The notes under the pieces: model-generated
The model's input: the letters and a program-made list of their open reading frames with translations, nothing else
The model's database searches: none
Told to the model about the DNA's origin: nothing
Part shown: positions 18,325-27,756 of the stretch, one piece after another
Position numbering within the stretch: position 1 is the first letter of the stretch
Layout of the letters: every line of letters begins with the position of its first letter
Position numbers and translations under genes: made by a program
NCBI RefSeq assembly: GCF_016522075.1
Contig: NZ_JAEHFW010000002.1
Location: forward strand, 434,001-498,000
Length of the DNA stretch: 64,000 nucleotides
Origin: Mucilaginibacter segetis
GTDB lineage: Bacteria > Bacteroidota > Bacteroidia > Sphingobacteriales > Sphingobacteriaceae
Direction: 5' to 3'

Positions 18325-19653
18325 TTACATCTTTGGCATTCGGCGCATCATGTTTGCCATAGCAGCCGGATTGCTCATTTGTTTCATCATTTTGCGCATA
18401 TCATCAAACTGCTTCATCAGGCGGTTAACTTCCTGCAGTTCGGTACCGGCACCTTTTGCTATACGTGTGCGTCGGCTTTGGTTAATAATATCCGGATTTT
18501 CTTTCTCCTTAGGTGTCATGGACTGAATAATTGCTTCGATGGATTTAAAAGCATCATCACTTACCTCTACATCCTTCATCATTTTACCAACACCAGGTAT
18601 CATCCCCATCAGATCTTTCATGTTGCCCATTTTTTTGATCTGCTGTATCTGGCTATAAAAGTCGTTAAAATCAAACTTGTTCTTACGTATTTTTTTCTGT
18701 AGTTCCGCTGCTTCTTTTTCGTCAAACTGTTGTTGAGCCCTTTCTACTAATGATACGACATCACCCATTCCTAATATCCTGGATGCCATACGATCCGGGT
18801 GGAAAACATCTAATGCTTCCATCTTTTCGCCGGTACCTATGAACTTTATAGGCTTATTCACCACGGATTTAATAGAAAGCGCAGCACCACCACGGGTATC
18901 ACCATCCAGTTTAGTAAGCACAACACCCGTAAAGTCTAATCTGTCGTTAAACACCTTAGCGGTATTCACGGCATCCTGCCCGGTCATGGCATCAACCACA
19001 AATAACACTTCTTGTGGATTAACAGCCGCCTTTACACGCTCAATCTCCTGCATCATGGCTTCGTCAATAGCTAAGCGACCGGCTGTATCAATAATTACTA
19101 TGTTATTGCCATTCTGTTTTGCCTGAGCAATACCTTCTAAAGCTATCGCTACGGGGTTTTTAGACTCTAAATTTGCATAAACCGGAACGCCTATATGCCC
19201 GCCCAATACCTGTAGCTGATCAATAGCCGCGGGGCGATAAATATCATCGGCCACCAATAGCGGCTTCTTATTTTTTTGCGTCTTTAAGTAGTTTGCCAGC
19301 TTTCCTGTAAAGGTGGTTTTACCGGCACCGTTTAACCCGGCAATAAGTATAACTGTAGGAGACCCCTTAAGTTCCAACTCAGCAGCTGTACCTCCCATAA
19401 GTTCGGTAAGCTCATCATTCATGAGCTTGGTTAACAACTGCCCCGGCGAAACAGCCGTCAACACATTTTGGCCAATTGCTTTTTGCCTTACGTCGTCAGT
19501 AAAGGCTTTAGCTGTTTTATAATTTACGTCGGCATCCAAAAGAGCTTTTCTTATCTCTTTCATGGTTTCGGCCACGTTTATTTCTGTAATTGATCCTTGT
19601 CCTTTCAGTACTTTAAAAGCCCTGTCAAGTTTATCCGAAAGATTTTCAAACAT
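18325..19653 (-). CDS. ffh: Signal recognition particle protein Ffh
   Basis: 442 residues; the SRP54 GTPase that binds signal sequences and 4.5S RNA and targets ribosomes to FtsY/SecYEG. N domain about 1-90; G domain with GLNGAGKTTFTGKL (P-loop), VDAMTGQDAVN, IDTAGRLAID and TKLDGDTRGGA; Met-rich M domain (about 300-442) with the RNA-binding SRRTRIAKGAG and a C-terminal MRKMMKQMSNPAAMANMMRR. A -7 box, TAACTTTG, lies at 19678-19685. Confidence 0.97.
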   Translation of the reverse strand: MFENLSDKLDRAFKVLKGQGSITEINVAETMKEIRKALLDADVNYKTAKAFTDDVRQKAIGQNVLTAVSPGQLLTKLMNDELTELMGGTAAELELKGSPTVILIAGLNGAGKTTFTGKLANYLKTQKNKKPLLVADDIYRPAAIDQLQVLGGHIGVPVYANLESKNPVAIALEGIAQAKQNGNNIVIIDTAGRLAIDEAMMQEIERVKAAVNPQEVLFVVDAMTGQDAVNTAKVFNDRLDFTGVVLTKLDGDTRGGAALSIKSVVNKPIKFIGTGEKMEALDVFHPDRMASRILGMGDVVSLVERAQQQFDEKEAAELQKKIRKNKFDFNDFYSQIQQIKKMGNMKDLMGMIPGVGKMMKDVEVSDDAFKSIEAIIQSMTPKEKENPDIINQSRRTRIAKGAGTELQEVNRLMKQFDDMRKMMKQMSNPAAMANMMRRMPKM

Positions 19654-19677
19654 TATTATTATTAATTTTTGAGGTTA

Positions 19678-19685
19678 CAAAGTTA
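19678..19685 (-). promoter_or_regulatory. Bacteroidota -7 box (TAACTTTG) for ffh
   Basis: On the minus strand TAACTTTG matches TAnnTTTG and precedes the ffh ATG by 24 nt. The -33 element is not clear. Confidence 0.4.
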
Positions 19686-19813
19686 TGATTTTGAAACAAT
19701 TCGGCCACCTTCATTGTGCATAAACATTTTTTAACATTCATTAACCAACATTTAACATAAAAAAGTGTAACGTTTTTCCATCTTCATCCATCTTATAGCC
19801 TATAAACTAACTG

Positions 19814-22267
19814 ATGAGAATTTTACCTGCCTTATTTTTATCTGCATTCACACTGACGGCCTTCGCTCAAAATCCAAAAAAAACCCTTGTTGCCATTAAA
19901 ACAGAAACCGCTCCAAAAATAGATGGCATATTGGATGATGCGGTTTGGAATAATGTTCCTATAGCAACAGATTTTGTTGAACTGCAACCCAATGCCGGCC
20001 AGCACGAAAAACAAGATGAACGTACCGAGGTGAAAATATTATACGACAACAGTGCCATTTATATTGGCGCACGCATGTACGAAACATCTGCCGATAAGGT
20101 GGCGAGAGAACTGGCTACCCGGGATAAAATTGGAAATGCAGATTTTATAGGTATTATCCTGGATACTTATAAAGACGGGATAAATGGCTCCGGTTTTTTT
20201 GTAACAGCTGCAAATAGTCAGTTTGATGCGAAATATGCACCAAACCCTAACGGAAATATAGAAGATGAAACCTGGAATGCGGTTTGGATAAGTCGCGTGA
20301 ATGTTGACAGTTTAGGCTGGACAGCAGAACTTAAAATACCCTATTCGGCATTACGTTTTGCAAAAAAAGATGTGCAAACCTGGGGTATGAACCTGATAAG
20401 AAAACGGCAGTTTGAACAAAAGCAATTATTTTGGAATGAACTCGACCCCAAGCAAAGCGGCTTAATAAATCAGGAGGGTATACTAACCGGATTGGAAAAA
20501 CTAACGCCGCCGGTAAGGCTGGCTTTTTACCCGTATTTTTCTACTTACGTAAATAACTATCCATACAATACACCTGGAGTTAAAAACACGACTACATCTG
20601 TTAATGGAGGTATGGATGTTAAATATGGTATAAATGAAAGCTTTACCCTTGACCTTACCCTGATCCCAGACTTTGGACAGGTACAATCGGACAATAAAAT
20701 TCTGAATCTTACTCCGTTTGAAGTAAAATACAATGAGAATCGTCCGTTTTTTACCGAGGGAACGGAGCTTTTTAATAAGGGGAATTTGTTTTATTCCCGC
20801 CGCGTAGGCGGACAGCCTATAAATTTTAATAATGCGTACAATGATTTGAAACCCGGTGAGGAAGTGGTGAAAAACCCGACAGAAACCAAATTGCTTAATG
20901 CTACTAAGCTTTCGGGGCGTTTGAGCAATGGCTTAGGAATCGGAGTTTTTAATGCTATTACAAATACTTCTTACGCTACCATTGAGGATGCACAAGGTAA
21001 CAGGCGCGAAGTGCAAACCAGCCCGTTAACAAATTATAACATTATTGTACTTGATCAAAATTTAAAGAACAATTCGGCTGTTACGCTTATTAACACCAAT
21101 GTAGACAGGTTTGGTAAAGATTATTCTGCTGATGTTGGCGGGTTGGTTTATAATTTAAATAATAAAAAAAACAACTATAACCTAAGTGGCTATGGTTTCA
21201 TGAGCAACTTGTTTTATCCGGATAAACCAACACAAACCGGATACAGTTATGAAATTGGCGGTGGTAAATCTTCAGGGAATTTTACATGGAATGTTTATGA
21301 AGATTTTGTAAGCAGTACGTATGATCAGAACGATTTAGGCATTTTATTCAATAATAATTTTATAGATCATAATATTAACCTTCAATACACTAATTATAAA
21401 CCTAAAAAGTTTTTTACCCAATGGGGAGCCTGGACAAACACCTATTATTCACGTAGGGTAACACCATCGGCCTATCAGTATTTTAACCAAAACTTTGGCG
21501 CCTTTTTTAACTTCAAAAACTTTTGGTACGGCAATTTTAACGGCCACTTTCAACAGGAAGGGAATGATTTTTATGAACCCCGAACTGAGAGTAGGGTTTA
21601 TAAATCGCCGCAAACTTTTATTCTGAATTTTAATTTAGGTACTAACCAGGCTAAAAGACTTTCAGGAGGGCTTTTTTATTCCAACAAATGGCTTAACCGA
21701 TTAAATGGGAAAGGCACCGACATTGAAGTGTATTACAATTTGCGGCTTAGTAACCGGTTCTCCTTCGGTGGCGATGTCACCTACAGTCCGCGGATAAATT
21801 ATACGGGATACTCTACACGCGACACCCTAACGTCTGATCCGATATTTGCTTTACGTAATGTGCACACCGTTGAAAATATATTTAACCTAAAATATACTTT
21901 TAATAGTGTAATGGGGCTGTCACTAAGATTAAGGCATTATTGGAGCAAGCTTAACAATAAGGAGTTTTTTGATCTTGCACAGGATGGCTCCCTGGCTCCG
22001 CTTAGTACGAACAATTTCAATCATGAGGTTGATCAAAATTTTAACACCTGGAATATTGACATGATATATGTTTGGCAATTTTCTCCGGGAAGCGAATTAA
22101 GTATTTCCTGGAAAAACTCTACACAAACATTTAGCAACCTGGCCAATCAAGGGTATTTCCGTAATTTTGATAATACTTTTAATCAGCCTCAGAATAATAA
22201 CTTTTCGCTGAAATTACTATACTATATTGATTTTCAAGATCTGAGAAAAAGACATAAATCAAAATAA
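19814..22267 (+). CDS. DUF5916 outer-membrane protein with CBM9-like N-terminal domain
   Basis: 817 residues with a signal peptide (MRILPALFLSAFTLTAFAQ). Residues about 30-215 form a carbohydrate-binding family 9-like domain (PKIDGILDDAVWNNVPIATDF, YIGARMYETS, DETWNAVWISRV, GWTAELKIPYSALRF). The rest is DUF5916, with alternating aromatic beta strands that look like an outer-membrane beta-barrel and end near an aromatic strand (SLKLLYYIDF). DUF5916 proteins are widespread in Bacteroidota with no settled function; uptake or hydrolysis of a glycan is only a guess. Confidence 0.88.
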   Translation: MRILPALFLSAFTLTAFAQNPKKTLVAIKTETAPKIDGILDDAVWNNVPIATDFVELQPNAGQHEKQDERTEVKILYDNSAIYIGARMYETSADKVARELATRDKIGNADFIGIILDTYKDGINGSGFFVTAANSQFDAKYAPNPNGNIEDETWNAVWISRVNVDSLGWTAELKIPYSALRFAKKDVQTWGMNLIRKRQFEQKQLFWNELDPKQSGLINQEGILTGLEKLTPPVRLAFYPYFSTYVNNYPYNTPGVKNTTTSVNGGMDVKYGINESFTLDLTLIPDFGQVQSDNKILNLTPFEVKYNENRPFFTEGTELFNKGNLFYSRRVGGQPINFNNAYNDLKPGEEVVKNPTETKLLNATKLSGRLSNGLGIGVFNAITNTSYATIEDAQGNRREVQTSPLTNYNIIVLDQNLKNNSAVTLINTNVDRFGKDYSADVGGLVYNLNNKKNNYNLSGYGFMSNLFYPDKPTQTGYSYEIGGGKSSGNFTWNVYEDFVSSTYDQNDLGILFNNNFIDHNINLQYTNYKPKKFFTQWGAWTNTYYSRRVTPSAYQYFNQNFGAFFNFKNFWYGNFNGHFQQEGNDFYEPRTESRVYKSPQTFILNFNLGTNQAKRLSGGLFYSNKWLNRLNGKGTDIEVYYNLRLSNRFSFGGDVTYSPRINYTGYSTRDTLTSDPIFALRNVHTVENIFNLKYTFNSVMGLSLRLRHYWSKLNNKEFFDLAQDGSLAPLSTNNFNHEVDQNFNTWNIDMIYVWQFSPGSELSISWKNSTQTFSNLANQGYFRNFDNTFNQPQNNNFSLKLLYYIDFQDLRKRHKSK

Positions 22268-22277
22268 ACATCCCTCT

Positions 22278-22967
22278 TTAATATATTAATTTATATCCTT
22301 GCCCGCGTATATTCAGGATAGACACCGATGGGTCGTCTTTCAAATACTTACGGAGTTTGGCCATAAATACGTCAAGGCTACGGCCGGAAAAATAATCGTC
22401 ATTGTTCCATAGTTCCATTAATAGACTGTTCCGGTTCAATACATTATTCCGGTTTAAAAGAAGTAAGTGCAGAATTTCACTTTCCCGGGTTGTAAGCGTA
22501 CGTTTGTTTTCCATCCGGCTTAAAATACCCAAAGGGTATTGAAATTTATAGCTCCCTATCTGTATGGTTTTAATTTCTTCTTTTTCTTTTATTAAGATCC
22601 TGTTTCTACTTAATAACGCTTTAACACGAATTATTAATTCCTCCAAGCTAAAAGGTTTTTTTAAGTAGTCATTTCCTCCGCTTTCAAACCCTTTTACCAC
22701 GTCCTGAATTAAAGATCTCGAAGTGAGGAAAATTATGGGAAGCTCTGCATCTATGTTTCTTATTTGTTTTGCAAAATCAAATCCGCTGCCATCCGGCAGC
22801 ATCACATCAAGAATAATTATATCGGGAAGAATATTATAATACAATTCTTTTGCACCATGTATGGTATCAGTGTGTACAACTTCAAATCCACGCGAATTAA
22901 GGCTTTCATGCACAATTTCCGCAAGTACAAGTTCATCTTCTACCAATAATATTTTACTATTGTTCAT
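22278..22967 (-). CDS. OmpR-family response regulator
   Basis: 229 residues. Receiver domain (about 1-115): LVEDE acidic pocket, DIIILDVMLPDGSG phospho-Asp, KKPF Lys. A winged-helix DNA-binding domain follows (about 135-229): LTTRESEILHLLLLNRNNVLNRNSLL and MAKLRKYLKDDPSVSILNIRGQGYKL. ATG 22967 overlaps the TGA of the kinase gene (ATGA), indicating translational coupling. An upstream GTG gives only three extra residues. It is the cognate regulator of the kinase at 22964-24472. Confidence 0.94.
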   Translation of the reverse strand: MNNSKILLVEDELVLAEIVHESLNSRGFEVVHTDTIHGAKELYYNILPDIIILDVMLPDGSGFDFAKQIRNIDAELPIIFLTSRSLIQDVVKGFESGGNDYLKKPFSLEELIIRVKALLSRNRILIKEKEEIKTIQIGSYKFQYPLGILSRMENKRTLTTRESEILHLLLLNRNNVLNRNSLLMELWNNDDYFSGRSLDVFMAKLRKYLKDDPSVSILNIRGQGYKLIY

Positions 22968-24472
22968 ACAGGCCACGCTAATGTTAATTTTGTGCCTTGC
23001 CCGTATTCACTTTCTGCTTTATACCAACCATGGTGTTTCTCTATAATACTTTTCACGTAGCTTAAACCCAATCCGTGTCCTTTTACAAAATGTTTGTCAC
23101 CTGAACTCACTCTATAAAACTTTTCAAATACGCGAGGCAGAGCTTCAGAAGATATTCCGATACCGTTATCTTTTACCGCTATAGCCAAAAATCCATTTTC
23201 TACACTACAAGCTACCTGAATATTTACTTCACCGGGCGTATATTTTATAGCATTATCAATAACGTTTTTTATAGCATGTTCAAAGTATGTCTTATCTGCA
23301 TACAGTTCATGTACCTGGCTTAAATTATTATAAAACCAGTTAATTTGCTTCTGCTGTATTGCTGCCGATTCATATAACATTTTCTTTAGCAGATCATCAA
23401 CGTTAAACCACTCGGGGGCAATACTAAATTGTTGTGTATCATATATGGCTACATTTAATATCTTATCCACTAAAGCCGATAGTCTGACTAATTCATTTTT
23501 TGAGTGATTAAGGTATTTCTGCGTTTTCGCTTTGTCATCAAGCACATTAAAATCTGTTAAGGCTTCAATAGCTGCAGATGCTGTGGCAATAGGCGTTTTA
23601 AATTCATGAGTGATATTTCCTATAAAATCGTCCTTTATTTTTGACAGGCGTTTCTCATTAAACAATTGCTTTAATAAATAAAGAAGGCTAAAGGCTACCA
23701 TTATAATTACCATTAACGATCCTGCAAACATCAGCCCCATTTTAGAAATAATATAGGAAAAAGGGTTGGTAAACATCGCCCGTACATATTGCTGTTCCCC
23801 TTTCTGCTTATATGTAGGATAAGATTTGGTAATTATCGGATATTTTGTTTTAAGAGCAGTATTAAAATTGCTTTTATTAAGAGTGCTATCTTTAGCACGC
23901 AAATAAAACCTGAAGGGTACGTTAATATCGCGTTGTTTTAAATAATTGGTTAATACTGGTCTTAAACGTATTGTATCGAAGTCGTATTTTTGACTATTAT
24001 CTATCATAAAACCTCCCAAATTTTGGGTACGGTAGTATACTATGTGGTTTTCCAGGTCTTCGCTTCTGAAAGTATAAGCAAAACTTTCTGCTATTTCCCT
24101 TTTAAAGATGGTATCATTTAAGTGTAATACTCCTTTTATATTTTTGTTTGAAAATGATGATGATGAAAACTTATCTCCCGGGTTATGGGCATTTGCTATA
24201 GTATAAATGTATTTCTTTTTATCTTCGTTATATTCTCCTGTTATCTTAAACTCAGCCGTATCCATTAAGCGATTTGCGATAAGGTGCTGTATAGTGTCAC
24301 ACCGCAAGCTGAATTCTTTTTTTAAAGCATCCTCAAATGCCATGTTCACTTCCTTTTCGAAAGTTTCCTGATTTACTTTATAATAATTTTTTACCCAAAA
24401 AAACTGTAGCAGCAGCACTATTGCAATTGCAGATACACATAGTATTAATATAAACCGTGTTTTGGCGTTCAT
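22964..24472 (-). CDS. Two-transmembrane sensor histidine kinase
   Basis: 502 residues. TM1 (about 8-27) and TM2 (about 250-270) flank a roughly 220-residue periplasmic sensor of no recognised family. The DHp H-box is IGNITHEFKTPIATASAAIE. The CA domain has the N-box NVIDNAIKYTPG, G1 VKDNGIGIS, F-box FEKFYRV and G2 GHGLGLSYVKSI, so it appears catalytically complete. It is coupled to the OmpR-family regulator through an ATGA overlap. The start lies 4 nt after a TATTTTTG box. It is divergent from the TlpA-DUF3738 gene, a plausible but unproven target. Confidence 0.93.
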   Translation of the reverse strand: MNAKTRFILILCVSAIAIVLLLQFFWVKNYYKVNQETFEKEVNMAFEDALKKEFSLRCDTIQHLIANRLMDTAEFKITGEYNEDKKKYIYTIANAHNPGDKFSSSSFSNKNIKGVLHLNDTIFKREIAESFAYTFRSEDLENHIVYYRTQNLGGFMIDNSQKYDFDTIRLRPVLTNYLKQRDINVPFRFYLRAKDSTLNKSNFNTALKTKYPIITKSYPTYKQKGEQQYVRAMFTNPFSYIISKMGLMFAGSLMVIIMVAFSLLYLLKQLFNEKRLSKIKDDFIGNITHEFKTPIATASAAIEALTDFNVLDDKAKTQKYLNHSKNELVRLSALVDKILNVAIYDTQQFSIAPEWFNVDDLLKKMLYESAAIQQKQINWFYNNLSQVHELYADKTYFEHAIKNVIDNAIKYTPGEVNIQVACSVENGFLAIAVKDNGIGISSEALPRVFEKFYRVSSGDKHFVKGHGLGLSYVKSIIEKHHGWYKAESEYGQGTKLTLAWPV

Positions 24473-24476
24473 TACT

Positions 24477-24484
24477 CAAAAATA
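24477..24484 (-). promoter_or_regulatory. Bacteroidota -7 box (TATTTTTG) for the histidine kinase operon
   Basis: The minus-strand box is separated from the ATG at 24472 by exactly four bases (AGTA), which predicts transcription from about the A of the ATG (leaderless). No consensus -33 is seen. Confidence 0.6.
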
Positions 24485-24598
24485 CTGTATGGCATGTTAA
24501 ATTATATTTCTATTAACCTAATATAACCTAAATTAACCCTTTCGTTAACCCTGTTTGTAGTAATTATTCTTCAGTTTTGATTAACAAATTTTACTGCA

Positions 24599-25798
24599 AT
24601 GAAAAAACTTTTGATTTTTGCTTATTTGGTTGGCTGTTTACAAACCAGTGCTCAAAATACCGCTTTAAAGGTTGGAGACATCTTTCCACATATTCTTTTT
24701 AAACCTATTATAAACGCACCTGTTAAGGAGTTTTTAATTCCGGCTAACGCCAACACTAAATTGTATATAATTAATTTTTGGGGCACATGGTGTAGCCCAT
24801 GTATTCCGGAAATGGATAAACTTGCAAAGCTGCAAATTACCAATCAAAAGGATGTACGAGTAATTGCCCTTTCTGACGACTCACCTGAACGGTTAAAAAA
24901 GTACCTGATTAAAAAGCCTTCCAAGTTATGGTTAGCAAGCGATACATCATTTTTTTTATATAAAGCTTTTGGCTTTTCTTATGTAGGACAAAGCGCCATA
25001 ATTAATAGTAAACACCAAATAGTAGCTTTGGTTAAAACAGATTATATTAATCAAAAAATGATTGATGATTTATTGAAAGGGAATAAGATTAGATCCGGTG
25101 CGGAAATTAAAGAACAAGCGGTAACTTCCGGAAAAGACATTTTTGGCGTAGATAGTACACAATCTGAAAGTTTTACTATTCGGGGTTATATGAAAGGTCA
25201 ACAAAGTATGGGACGACATTATATAAACGCTCCGTACAATGGCCGAAGGATTAGTTATATTAATGTTTGCGCAACAAATATGTATAAAGATGCCTTCGAT
25301 ATTGTTTCCTCAAAGCAAATTATTTATGAAATAGAGGAAAAACAAGTGTGTGATTACGATAATAAAAACTCGCTTTATTGTTTCGATCTGTTGGTGAAAC
25401 CAGAACAAAAAGATAGCCTTAAAAGTATAATGAAAAAAAAATTATTAGCTGTTTTACCAATAAAAGCACGAACAGAACAAAAACTGATCCCTGTTTATAT
25501 ATTAAAATGTAGCGACTCTACTAAGCTAAATAAATCAACAAATGAAAAGTTTAGTTATAGCTTTAGCGGACGGGGTTTTGACGGTACAGCCGCCACTATG
25601 AAAGATTTTTCATCGACATACTTAAGCAACGAGATGGACCTTCCAGTCGTAGATGAAACGGGTTTATCTCAGCGCTTCGATATAAAAACAAATGTTGAGG
25701 TAAGAACCCTGGATGGTATTAAAAAATCTTTGCACGATCTTGGACTAACCCTTGAGAAGGCTGAAAGGAAACTTGACATGTTGATTTTTTATAAATAG
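24599..25798 (+). CDS. TlpA-type thioredoxin domain fused to DUF3738 (TIGR03435)
   Basis: 399 residues with a signal peptide (MKKLLIFAYLVGCLQTSAQ). A periplasmic thioredoxin-like domain occupies about 25-160, with the redox motif WCSPC in FWGTWCSPCIPEMDKLAKL. The C-terminal half (about 190-399) matches DUF3738: DLPVVDETGLSQRFDIKTNV followed by a SLHDLGLTLEKAERKLDMLIFYK tail. The TlpA part should reduce or oxidise disulfides, and DUF3738 has no known role. It is divergent from a two-component system 126 bp away. Confidence 0.85.
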   Translation: MKKLLIFAYLVGCLQTSAQNTALKVGDIFPHILFKPIINAPVKEFLIPANANTKLYIINFWGTWCSPCIPEMDKLAKLQITNQKDVRVIALSDDSPERLKKYLIKKPSKLWLASDTSFFLYKAFGFSYVGQSAIINSKHQIVALVKTDYINQKMIDDLLKGNKIRSGAEIKEQAVTSGKDIFGVDSTQSESFTIRGYMKGQQSMGRHYINAPYNGRRISYINVCATNMYKDAFDIVSSKQIIYEIEEKQVCDYDNKNSLYCFDLLVKPEQKDSLKSIMKKKLLAVLPIKARTEQKLIPVYILKCSDSTKLNKSTNEKFSYSFSGRGFDGTAATMKDFSSTYLSNEMDLPVVDETGLSQRFDIKTNVEVRTLDGIKKSLHDLGLTLEKAERKLDMLIFYK

Positions 25799-25801
25799 TT
25801 T

Positions 25802-26857
25802 TTACGGAAACTTATAAATTATTCCTAATCCTAAACCTTCCGTTCCCTGAACTGAATCTGATGTGTTTTTATCAAATAATAGGGTACCGCTTATAGATAC
25901 ATTAATCAACCTGTTCACTTTTGAAACCAAAGCCGCATCTAAACGGTGGCGAACATAGGTAAGCGGCTGTCCATAAGGAATAAACATATCATAACGCGTA
26001 TTCAAATGCATATTTTTAGCTATATCTTTATCGAAAATAGCTACTATTTGAAATGCGATATCATTTCTGATTGTTTTACCAGGTGTAACCCCATAGTTAG
26101 CCGGTTGATTATGATATATAGTAGTATCTAAAACAAATGTTTGGCGTGCCGTTCCGGTACCAAGGCGCAGATCAAAATAGGGCGCTGGTTTATATTCAAA
26201 ACCTAAAGATTCGGTTAAATAACCCGGAGACATAAAATTGGAAATAAGTAACGGAGGATTTAGAACAGCTCCTGAACCATCAGTATATTGATATCCTTTA
26301 TCAAATTGCGATTCGAAACTTAACGAACCAAAAAAGTACCAGTGTTTAGATAATTGAGTGGCTACTTTATTATCAAGGAAAATTCTGTCGTTTGATTTCC
26401 GGGCAGATTGACCCTTATTTTTAGATTTTCCGTAAAGCAGGTTTAATTCAGTTGAATAACTAAAAGGAGCTTTATTATAATCCAGACGGTAAATAAAATT
26501 AGACCCTAATGCAATAGAGTTTACACCACCGGCACTATAATTATCACTAAACGCTGCCTGATTAAAATTTAAAGCGAATGTTACATGTCTGCGCCAGTAA
26601 CTTACCTTATAATCAAGCATGGTAACAGGTATCAATTCCTGCTGAATTTGCAATGGTTTAGACGGAACAGGTATAGCGTTTCTTTTAGGAGAGATGCGAT
26701 ATCCGTTTAGTACTGCAGTATCAATTTTTACTGTATCTTTTTTTACTGTGTCAATTAAAACTGTATCTCTTTTAACGGTATCGGTAGTTTGCGCATTTGC
26801 GGAGAACACGATTGAAAATGACAATAATAAAAGTGTCTTAAGTCCGGTTTTCAACAT
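25802..26857 (-). CDS. DUF3078 family outer-membrane beta protein
   Basis: 351 residues with a signal peptide (LLLLSFSIVFSANAQ). A low-complexity stretch of repeated DTV(K/L) units (about 24-48) precedes the DUF3078 barrel-like region: WRRHVTFALNFNQAAFSDNYSAGG, then many aromatic beta strands. The function is unknown; it is likely an outer-membrane barrel. Four bases separate its stop from that of the TlpA-DUF3738 gene, so the two genes converge. Confidence 0.82.
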   Translation of the reverse strand: MLKTGLKTLLLLSFSIVFSANAQTTDTVKRDTVLIDTVKKDTVKIDTAVLNGYRISPKRNAIPVPSKPLQIQQELIPVTMLDYKVSYWRRHVTFALNFNQAAFSDNYSAGGVNSIALGSNFIYRLDYNKAPFSYSTELNLLYGKSKNKGQSARKSNDRIFLDNKVATQLSKHWYFFGSLSFESQFDKGYQYTDGSGAVLNPPLLISNFMSPGYLTESLGFEYKPAPYFDLRLGTGTARQTFVLDTTIYHNQPANYGVTPGKTIRNDIAFQIVAIFDKDIAKNMHLNTRYDMFIPYGQPLTYVRHRLDAALVSKVNRLINVSISGTLLFDKNTSDSVQGTEGLGLGIIYKFP

Positions 26858-26944
26858 ATTACAAATAAAATGTAAAATTCTCTTATTTCATTACTCTTTT
26901 TTAAACTTCTACTTCACATAACTCCTGCTCAAACCTTACATCGA

Positions 26945-27694
26945 TTAGGGTATAGTTGTGGTTGGCACAATCACCGGCAAATTGTATGCATCCGGATTTC
27001 TTAAATATCTTTTTAAATTATTTTGTATAGATGCAATAAATTCATAATCTTTTGCAGCAATTACAAAATAATATCCGGGCCGGTATTTTGCCATAAAATC
27101 TGATAAATCCGGATCGTGCAAACCGGTTACACGACCAACAAACGATTTATTGAACCTAAAATCAATTATAGATTGCTTATAATCTGCCTCTATAACCTCC
27201 TGTAAATGTCTTGCATTTCTTCCACTTTTGCTGAAAATATTATACAGCGCATCTATATTGATCCCAACTCCGGCCCCGGGCGAAACGCTAAGCAAATCAC
27301 GATCTCCTAATGAGCCATAAATTTTATTGTACGCTTTTTTTGTGGCTTCCAATTTTTTTTGGGGAGAAATTTTAGTGTCAAATATATCTACTTGCTTTAG
27401 CTGAATAACTAATGGCTGCATATACACAGCCAACGGGCTATAATTTTTTAATATTATAGTATCTGCTTTATAATCCGCAGAAGAAAATATCAACTTATCG
27501 CCAGGGGAAACATCTATTTTAAACTCGCCTTTAAAATTATTATAAACTGATTTGCCTGTATTAGTGTTCAGAATGTTAACCTTAGCTACCCTGGCCTCAC
27601 TTTCCTTATTAAATACAATGCCGTCTATCTCTTTTTGCTGTCCAAAAACGGAGAACGAACTAATAAGGAAGAAAACACATAGCCATAATTTCAT
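26945..27694 (-). CDS. Secreted carboxypeptidase-regulatory-like domain protein
   Basis: 249 residues with a signal peptide (MKLWLCVFFLISSFSVFGQ). Residues about 20-95 are a carboxypeptidase-regulatory-like beta-sandwich (EIDGIVFNKESEARVAKVNI, NNFKGEFKIDVSPGDKLIFSS). The C-terminal 150 residues are mostly helical with no recognised domain. It is the same general type as the protein at 6629-7264 but not an obvious recent duplicate. Confidence 0.7.
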   Translation of the reverse strand: MKLWLCVFFLISSFSVFGQQKEIDGIVFNKESEARVAKVNILNTNTGKSVYNNFKGEFKIDVSPGDKLIFSSADYKADTIILKNYSPLAVYMQPLVIQLKQVDIFDTKISPQKKLEATKKAYNKIYGSLGDRDLLSVSPGAGVGINIDALYNIFSKSGRNARHLQEVIEADYKQSIIDFRFNKSFVGRVTGLHDPDLSDFMAKYRPGYYFVIAAKDYEFIASIQNNLKRYLRNPDAYNLPVIVPTTTIP

Positions 27695-27756
27695 TATTAA
27701 ATAAAACTACATTTTTTAAAAGCGGTTTACTTTGGTATTAACAATAATTAACATGC

